Below are positions 1 to 6,000 of a stretch of 13,669 bases of DNA, in pieces. The position numbers and the translations under genes were made by a program. The DNA lies in assembly GCA_025356925.1 (NCBI GenBank), contig JANXQE010000065.1, positions 1 to 13,669 of the forward strand, written 5' to 3'. Each line of letters opens with the position of its first letter. Positions within the stretch are counted from its first letter, which is position 1. The notes beneath the pieces are model-generated. The model saw nothing but the letters and a program-made list of their open reading frames with translations, made no database searches and was not told where the DNA came from. Origin of the DNA: Limisphaerales bacterium (GTDB taxonomy: Bacteria > Verrucomicrobiota > Verrucomicrobiia > Limisphaerales > UBA8199).

Positions 1-469
1 GGTGTGCCTCGGCCGCTTTGGCCAACCATCGACTCGCTTCGGCATAATCTCGTTCCACCCCATCGCCTGAAAAATAGCTGTAGCCGAGCCGCAACTGCGC
101 AACGGCCGAGCCCTTCTCTGCCTGAGCCAGGGACTCCGCGAACGGCGCACCATTCTCATTGGTCCATTCTGGTCTCCGGCGAATCTCCACTGCCCAGGCG
201 TTGGTCGCATCAGCGATCCCCGGCCAGGCATCGCGCAGCTCGTTGGTCGGATGAGCGCCGGCTGTTGCTTCAGGAATCGGGATGGTTGGAGCTGGAGGCC
301 GTTGGGCAAAGAGGGCGCCGCAGCCCACGAGCGCGAAAAACAGCGACCATCCGAGCATCGCCCGGGAGCGCGAGCGGCGCCCCGTCGAGGGCTGGAGCCC
401 GCACCGGCCGGGTTGCCGTACCGGAGCGGGCTGTTTCAAGACCTCACCGCAGCGACGTATTTGAACCAT
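1..469 (-). CDS. Sel1-like repeat protein, secreted or membrane-anchored (5' part, runs off window)
   Basis: Read on the minus strand from ATG at 469, this frame stays open for 156 codons to the window edge. The last visible part matches a Sel1/TPR-like repeat: AVAQLRLGYSYFSGDGVERD, then YAEASRWLAKAAEA, with the family's LGxxYxxGxGVxxD and KAA signatures. Sel1 repeats are helical protein-interaction solenoids, often in exported proteins. Upstream is a basic stretch (RRSRSR), then a hydrophobic segment (LGWSLFFALVGCGALFAQ), which reads as a signal peptide or anchor. LVGC fits a lipobox, so a lipoprotein is possible. A second in-frame ATG at 358 begins just before the hydrophobic segment and is an alternative start, but it would lose the basic n-region. 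Neither ATG has a clear ribosome site. The gene starts 14 bp after the stop of the ThuA-like gene on the same strand, so co-transcription is likely. Function beyond scaffolding cannot be inferred. Confidence 0.8.
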   Translation of the reverse strand, partial: MVQIRRCGEVLKQPAPVRQPGRCGLQPSTGRRSRSRAMLGWSLFFALVGCGALFAQRPPAPTIPIPEATAGAHPTNELRDAWPGIADATNAWAVEIRRRPEWTNENGAPFAESLAQAEKGSAVAQLRLGYSYFSGDGVERDYAEASRWLAKAAEAH

Positions 470-483
470 CGAGTGAGCGCTGA

Positions 484-1506
484 TTAAGGATCGTTCTTGA
501 GCACCAGGTCATCTGGTTTTATTCCGCTGGCAAACTTGCCGAAACCGAACCAGAGCGGTTTGTACTCGCCCACGTAGCCGACCTCCGCCCGCTCCGGAAT
601 CTTGTCCGTAAGCCCGGTCGCCCGATACGCCGCGTTGACCAGTAGCCGCCGCAGGCCTTCGTTCTGGAGATCGACAGCCGCGCCCATAGTCGTTGTGAAA
701 ATCTGCGATGCGCGCTGCTGGGCTCCTTGGTAGCTCCGCAGCCACACCAGTGGCATCCGCGGATTGTTCTTTGCGCCTTGGACCGGCGGATCGCTCGGTT
801 TCATTCCCGAGAGTACTTCGCCCCAGACTAACACACTGGCATCTTTGGGCAAATGTGCGACGGCGTAGACGTCGGTCGGCGCCCAGAGATCGGCCACACC
901 TCGGAGGATGGGGTCATCCTTAAACGCCGGGTTGATCACTCCGCGGGTGCTCTCCTTGCCGTGAGATCCATGGTGGTCAACCCAGGTCTCCCCCAGCACT
1001 TGTTGGCCGAAACCACCCGGCCAGTCTTGGTTGCGCCAATCGTATTTCGCATACGGGCTCTCTTTGCGGTGGTCGTAAGCAAAAGCGTGCGTGCTGGTGC
1101 GCAGGCCGATAATCGGTTTGCCCCGGTTCAGGTAATCCACGAAATGCTTCATTTGGTCATCCGGAAGCTCGCGGAATCGCAAAGCCATGACACAAAGATC
1201 GGCCGAGTCCAACGCCGCCATCCCCGGAATGTTGGTCGTGGTCACGGGATCGATCGTGCCATCCGCCGGATTAATCGCGAATAGGACGGTGCACTTAAAC
1301 CCATGGCGCACCGCCAGGATTTTCGCCAACATCGGCAAGCCTTCCTCTGACCGATACTCCTCGTCCCCGCTGAGGAACACGATTTGTTTGCCCAACCCCG
1401 GCCCGGCTTTGCCCTCATAAACCACCCATTCGGCGGCGCGGACCGAGGGGCCTGAAACCAACAGGGACACTGCAAGTAAAACAACGAGGTACGAAAGGGT
1501 TTTCAT
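484..1506 (-). CDS. Secreted ThuA-like domain protein
   Basis: This 340-residue protein begins with a signal peptide (MKTLSYLVVLLAVSLLVSGP, probable cleavage after VRA around residue 24). The mature part fits the ThuA-like fold, a class I glutamine-amidotransferase-like flavodoxin fold named from trehalose-utilisation protein ThuA. Visible hallmarks are KQIVFLSGDEEYRSEE near the start, the long helix-strand unit around residues 95-140 (DLCVMALRFRELPDDQMKHF, then GKPIIGLRTSTHAF), the histidine-rich WVDHHGSHGKE around residue 175-185, and the late RASQIFTTTMGAA strand. Secreted ThuA-fold proteins are abundant in Verrucomicrobiota and Planctomycetota, often beside sugar-degradation genes, but their reaction is mostly unproven. 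A trehalose role should not be assumed. Length is complete for a single-domain member plus a short C-terminal extension. The ATG at 1506 is chosen because the signal peptide starts there; no ribosome site is obvious. It is first in a probable two-gene unit with the Sel1-repeat gene. Confidence 0.88.
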   Translation of the reverse strand: MKTLSYLVVLLAVSLLVSGPSVRAAEWVVYEGKAGPGLGKQIVFLSGDEEYRSEEGLPMLAKILAVRHGFKCTVLFAINPADGTIDPVTTTNIPGMAALDSADLCVMALRFRELPDDQMKHFVDYLNRGKPIIGLRTSTHAFAYDHRKESPYAKYDWRNQDWPGGFGQQVLGETWVDHHGSHGKESTRGVINPAFKDDPILRGVADLWAPTDVYAVAHLPKDASVLVWGEVLSGMKPSDPPVQGAKNNPRMPLVWLRSYQGAQQRASQIFTTTMGAAVDLQNEGLRRLLVNAAYRATGLTDKIPERAEVGYVGEYKPLWFGFGKFASGIKPDDLVLKNDP

Positions 1507-1528
1507 GGCGTGTGCATTTCAGCTTAAA

Positions 1529-1557
1529 CCAATATCGACTTCGCTCGAAGCCGACAA
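1529..1557 (-). promoter_or_regulatory. Possible sigma-70-like promoter for the ThuA-like gene
   Basis: On the minus strand a TTGTCG hexamer (1557-1552) is followed after 17 bp by TATTGG (1534-1529), about 23 bp before the ATG. The matches to consensus are 4/6 and 3/6, so the call is weak. The spacer contains a dyad, CTTCG-CT-CGAAG on the plus strand (1539-1550), which could be a protein-binding site or chance. Confidence 0.2.
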
Positions 1558-1672
1558 CCTTAAAACCTCAAATCTCCGCTTGACCCCAGCGGGCGCCCGA
1601 AAGTCCCTTGCCTCAGGATCACCCTCGAAACCAGAGCTTAACCCCAAATCCGAATCCTCGAGCCCTTCTTTC

Positions 1673-1720
1673 GGCCTTCGGACTTCAGGGCCTTCGGACT
1701 TCAGGGCCGCGGGACTTGAG
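1673..1720. repeat. Three tandem 16-bp units, third degenerate
   Basis: Units 1673-1688 and 1689-1704 are identical (GGCCTTCGGACTTCAG). The unit at 1705-1720 matches at 12 of 16 positions (GGCCGCGGGACTTGAG). The array lies in the 289-bp gap between the divergent ThuA-like gene and the unrecognised plus-strand gene. A 16-bp period does not preserve a reading frame, which argues that the short open frames covering it on both strands are not coding. The rest of the gap (1507-1795) is pyrimidine-rich, and nothing else is recognisable in it. Confidence 0.8.
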
Positions 1721-1795
1721 CCCTTGAAAACCAACCGGCCTTAGAAGCGGCCCTGCCTTGGCCCGCTTCTTGCGTCACCGAAACTGCACATTGAC

Positions 1796-2464
1796 ATGCA
1801 CCCAGAATTACGTGATTCATCTTCGACTGGCGCCGCCTTAGAGGTAATGCTCGACGGCCAGCCGGTGGTTCTCCCTGCTCAAAGACGCTCGCTGGCCGCG
1901 ATCCGGTCATACCTGGAAACCTTGGCGCTGGAACAACAGCGCATCCTCTTTTCGTTCCGAGTCGATGGTGCGCGCGTCAATCTTTCCGCCATGCTTCCGA
2001 CCCAGGCCCATTTCGCCAAAATCGAAGCCGAAACTCTCGATTTAGCACAGGTGCCACTGCAGCTCATCAAGACGGCGATGGTTCAAACCGCCGAAGCCCG
2101 GACGCAGATCGTGTCGGCGGTGACGCTCGTCCTGATCAATAACAGCGCCTGGGCTCGCGAGCATTGGTGGAATCTGGCGCGCGTCCTGAACCAGCCCTTC
2201 TTGACGCTCGGCCTGATGCCAGAAAGCTCGTATGGCTTGAATCCTGGCGGCGCCTCATTGGTGCAGCTTCGCAAATGGCAACTGCAGCAACTCGCGGCGA
2301 TTCTCAAGGACGTCGATGACGCCTGCTGGTCTGACGATCCCGCAGCGCTTTCCAACGCTCTAGAATACCGGGTGATGCCCTGGTTGCAGGGGCTCCAGAC
2401 CTCACTTGAACTCTGGCACGAAACACTTGCAGCGAGCCAGAGCCGCGCCGAATCTCATAGTTGA
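1796..2464 (+). CDS. Uncharacterised 222-residue cytoplasmic protein
   Basis: I do not recognise this family. The product has no signal peptide or membrane segment. Residues about 15-60 look like an alternation of strands and a helix (ALEVMLDGQPVVLP, RSLAAIRSYLETLALEQQRI, then LFSFRVDGARVNL), an N-terminal layout seen in small modulator-type proteins where a loop with VDG/LDG pairs two strands. The remainder (about 70-215) is strongly helical, with tryptophan-rich patches (WAREHWWNLARVLNQ) and a C-terminal helix (WLQGLQTSLELWHETLAASQ). The amino-acid make-up is that of a real protein, and the opposite-strand frames are low-quality by comparison. ATG 1796 is the first in-frame ATG; a weaker alternative is Met18 (1847). 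No ribosome site is seen. It is divergent from the ThuA-like gene and is followed by about 570 bp without a gene, so it appears monocistronic. Confidence 0.65.
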   Translation: MHPELRDSSSTGAALEVMLDGQPVVLPAQRRSLAAIRSYLETLALEQQRILFSFRVDGARVNLSAMLPTQAHFAKIEAETLDLAQVPLQLIKTAMVQTAEARTQIVSAVTLVLINNSAWAREHWWNLARVLNQPFLTLGLMPESSYGLNPGGASLVQLRKWQLQQLAAILKDVDDACWSDDPAALSNALEYRVMPWLQGLQTSLELWHETLAASQSRAESHS

Positions 2465-3037
2465 AAGCTGTGGACGGGAGCGCAACGCTGAGGGTGGCGT
2501 CGGCGTCGAGGCTCGAGCGATATCGGACGGGTCCGGCGTGGTGAGAAGCAGCAAGCGTTTCGGCAGCCAAAAGGCGTCGCTCCGCCCCACCATTGCTTTG
2601 GTGTTTGACCCACCCGGGCCTAGAAGCTAGACACCCCCGTCCCATTCCTAGGCAGGCATAACCTCCCTCAAAACCCTCAATCGCATTGGTAAATCTTCGC
2701 AGGTTCTTTGGTCTCACCCCGATACGGGGAGCGAGCAGGACCTCCAACCGACGCTGGCCGGCAGCAACGTTAACCACACAACCTAATTCCGTCGGTGAGC
2801 TGCGCGGTCAAAGAACGTCTCGCCAGCCGCGTTGAGCGCGTCCAGTCGAAAACGTTCGGTCCGCGAAAGCGAACTTTAGGCACCTGAGGAACCACGGCCT
2901 GACACCGGATTACCGTGATTCAAAGACCTAAATCCATGCATAATATCCATTTATATAGCTGGACAGAGGAGGGTTCTGGAGTACTGTGGGTTGTCCCGGA
3001 ACTTGATTGTATGCTCGCCGTGCCCCCAATTCTTGCT
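2465..3037. other. Non-coding stretch upstream of the RHS gene, with an AT-rich patch
   Basis: No convincing gene is visible. Minus-strand open frames here (for example 2304-2777) overlap the real gene at 1796-2464 and have low-complexity arginine/proline/serine-rich translations, so I treat them as chance. The most notable element is an AT-rich patch at about 2929-2960 (including CATAAT at 2939-2944 and TATATA at 2952-2957) inside otherwise GC-rich DNA. It is a plausible promoter region for the RHS gene, although no good -35 pairs with it. A GAGGAGGG run at 2966-2973 resembles a ribosome site but has no ATG/GTG/TTG start at the right spacing in the RHS frame. Confidence 0.45.
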
Positions 3038-6000
3038 ATGTACGCAAACCAACGAGGATGGATCCTGGGTCTTGCAGTCGGGGCAATGCTCGTGGCCGCT
3101 CAGGTCACTGCGGGGGCAGATTTGGCATCGAAACCGGCCGGAGCCGCACCCACCACCGCGGCGAGTGCCGTTCGGGTCGAACTCTCAGCTTCGCGGCGGG
3201 TCAGTCAATCGCGCGTGTTCGACTCGCCGTTGCTGGCAAGCCGCGCGGCGACGGATGCTGAGAGCCTCGCACTCCTTGACGGCTTGGAGAGCTTTCGGCA
3301 GCGAACGGTGCGTGATGATTTTTCTTCCGTCGAGGGTTTTCTTCGCGACTTTTCTGATTCCGCCTGGGCCCTTTCCCTACGGTCCATCCTGGGCGGAGAA
3401 TACTATCGCACCGGCCACTACTCGAAGGCCATTGACTGCTGGAGATCGGCTTGGGACCAGGGCAAAGCGTTGACTAATGAAGTGTCCATGGCCCTAGCCA
3501 ACGACGCGGTCGGGGAACTCAGCCTGATGTACGCCCGGCTGGGTCGAATGGAGGACGTTCGCCAGGTGCTGGTCGAGGTGGACGGGCGCCAGTTTCGTGG
3601 GGGGGGGGCGGTTAGCATTCGAGGCGCACGCGACGGGCTCTGGAGCATGGAGCATCTACCCGAGACATCCTTTCGATGCGGACCGTTGGCCCTCGACCGG
3701 ATTTGCGCAGCCACCGATCGCGCGAAAGCCGGCAATCAATTGATCCAGGATTCACAATCCACGACCAATGGCTTTTCTGCCCGACAGGTCGCAGAGCTAT
3801 CCCGCCGTTTGGGCTTGGATTATCAGGTCGCTTTCCGAGATCCGGGCGCAGCGATTATTTTACCCGCCGTCGTTCATTGGAAGTTGGGCCACTACGCGGC
3901 GCTGATCGCACGCGATGGCCAGCTCTTGCGCGCTGAAGATTCGACTTTCCGGAACAAGACCTGGCTTTCTGACGCGACCCTGGACGAGGAGGCCAGCGGC
4001 TATTTCCTGGTCCGTTCCGGACCGCTGCCGACCGGTTGGCGGACGGTGCCGGACGCGGAGGCGGACCGCGTTTGGGGTAAAGGCGTCACCCAGATGAGCG
4101 ACCCGGATGCGACCACGCCATACGACCTAACCGCAAAATCCCCTGAATCGTGCCATGGCATGGCTACCTGGAACGTTCATCTCATGCTGGCGAGCCAGAT
4201 CATCCAGGATACACCGGTGGGTTATACTCCTCCCGTCGGGCCACCGATTTATTTTACGGTCACTTACAACTCCGCCAGCGCTCAGGGACTGTTAGGCCCG
4301 GACTACTCGAATGTCAGTCCGGATTGGCGTTGCAACTGGCTCGCGTACGTCACGGACGACCCCATGAATCCCGCGGGGGATATTCTCTTTGCGGTGGAGG
4401 GAGGCGGGACGCTCACCTTTACGGATTACAATCCTACGAATGAAATTTTCAGCAACCTGACTCGCAATCGAGCCAATCTCCGGCGCACTTCTACCAACAG
4501 CTACGAAATTCTTTACCCGGACGGGTCAAAGAAAATCTTTGGTTCTGCAGTAAGCTCCGCCGGAACCCTAAGGAAAATCTTCATGACGGCGGTCGTGGAC
4601 CCCGCCGGCAATGCGGCCACCATCCAGTTCCAGGGGAACAGGATCGCAAGCATCACAGACGCCCTTGGCCAACAGACCAAGCTGTACTATGAAGTGAGCG
4701 ACACCAGCATTCTGCCGGAGTATCAATGGGTCCAAACCTACATTGTTACACGCGTGGTTGACCCATTTGGCCGCACCGCCCGATTCCAGCCGTCGGCGGC
4801 TGTGTTTGCGCACCTGACCAACATCGTTGATTCCCTGGGTCTCTCTTCCAGTTTTGCGGAGACCGCCAAAACCAATCTCGGCTGGTGGATCAGCGACCTG
4901 ACCACTCCCTATGGCACGACGCATTTTGTCCCCGACTCCCACCAGTCCAGCGCGCGCTTCAACTCGATGGAAATAACCAATCCGGACGGATCGAAGGAAC
5001 GAGTCGAGTTTAACGACGGCTGGGGCGTCGGCGGCGCGAGCGGGATTCAAAGCAGCGATCCACTCGCCATCGTTCCGAAAGGAATCCCGGTGCGCAACTT
5101 GTTCATGATGGCGCGCAACAGCTACTACTGGGATCGGAAAGCCTACGCCGAAAGTTTCAGCCAAAATTACCAGGGCTACCTTCACGCCAGGATCTATCAT
5201 TTCACCCATGGGGCGGACTACGTTACCTCGTCCCCGATTCTGGAAAGTTACAAAGCTCCATACGAAAACCGTGTCTGGTTCAATTATGAAGGACAGAGGA
5301 ACCCCACCTTCGTCGGCACCTCCGACCGTCCCACGAAAATCGCGCGCGTGCTCGACGATGGCACGACGCAGCTTTATCAATTTGATTACAACTCCCTGGG
5401 CAAGCCTACTCGCTCCATCGACCCGCTCGGGCGCACTTTCACGTTCGTATATGAGACGAACCAAATTGATCTGAAGGAAGTCCGGCAAACGCGCGCCGGC
5501 CAAAACGAACTGCTCTTCGCGGCAACATACAACGCCCAACACTTGCCGCTCAGTACCACCGACGCTGCAGGGCAGATCACTGGTTTCACCTATAACTCGC
5601 GCGGCCAGGTCCTGACCGCTATCAATCCTCGGGGGGAACAAGAAACTTTTGTTTATGATGCCAATGGCTATCTGACGGCCATTGACGGGCCGCTGCCGGG
5701 GACCAGCGATACCACGCGATTCACCTACGACCCGATTGGTCGGCTGCAGACCGCAACCGATCTCGATGGTTACACGGTGAGCTTCGCCTACGACGACCTG
5801 GATCGCCTCACGCGCATCACTTACCCGGACAGCACCTTTGAATCGATCAGCTACAACCTTCTCGATCCGGAAATTCTCACCGACCGCGCGGGGCGGGCGA
5901 CGCGATTGCGCTTTGATAGTCTCCGCCAATTGACGGCGGTTCAAGATGCGCTGGGCCGGGTTACCCGCTACCAATGGTGCGGCTGCGGCGGATTGGAAAG

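Noticed and set aside
4..483. Plus-strand frame of 159 codons at the start of the window
   Set aside because: Its arginine/serine/proline-rich translation is a shadow of the minus-strand Sel1-repeat gene, which has a signal segment and a clear repeat motif.
2304..2777. Minus-strand frame covering the gap after the 222-residue protein
   Set aside because: It overlaps the better-supported plus-strand gene by 160 bp and has no recognisable motif, start signal or protein-like composition.
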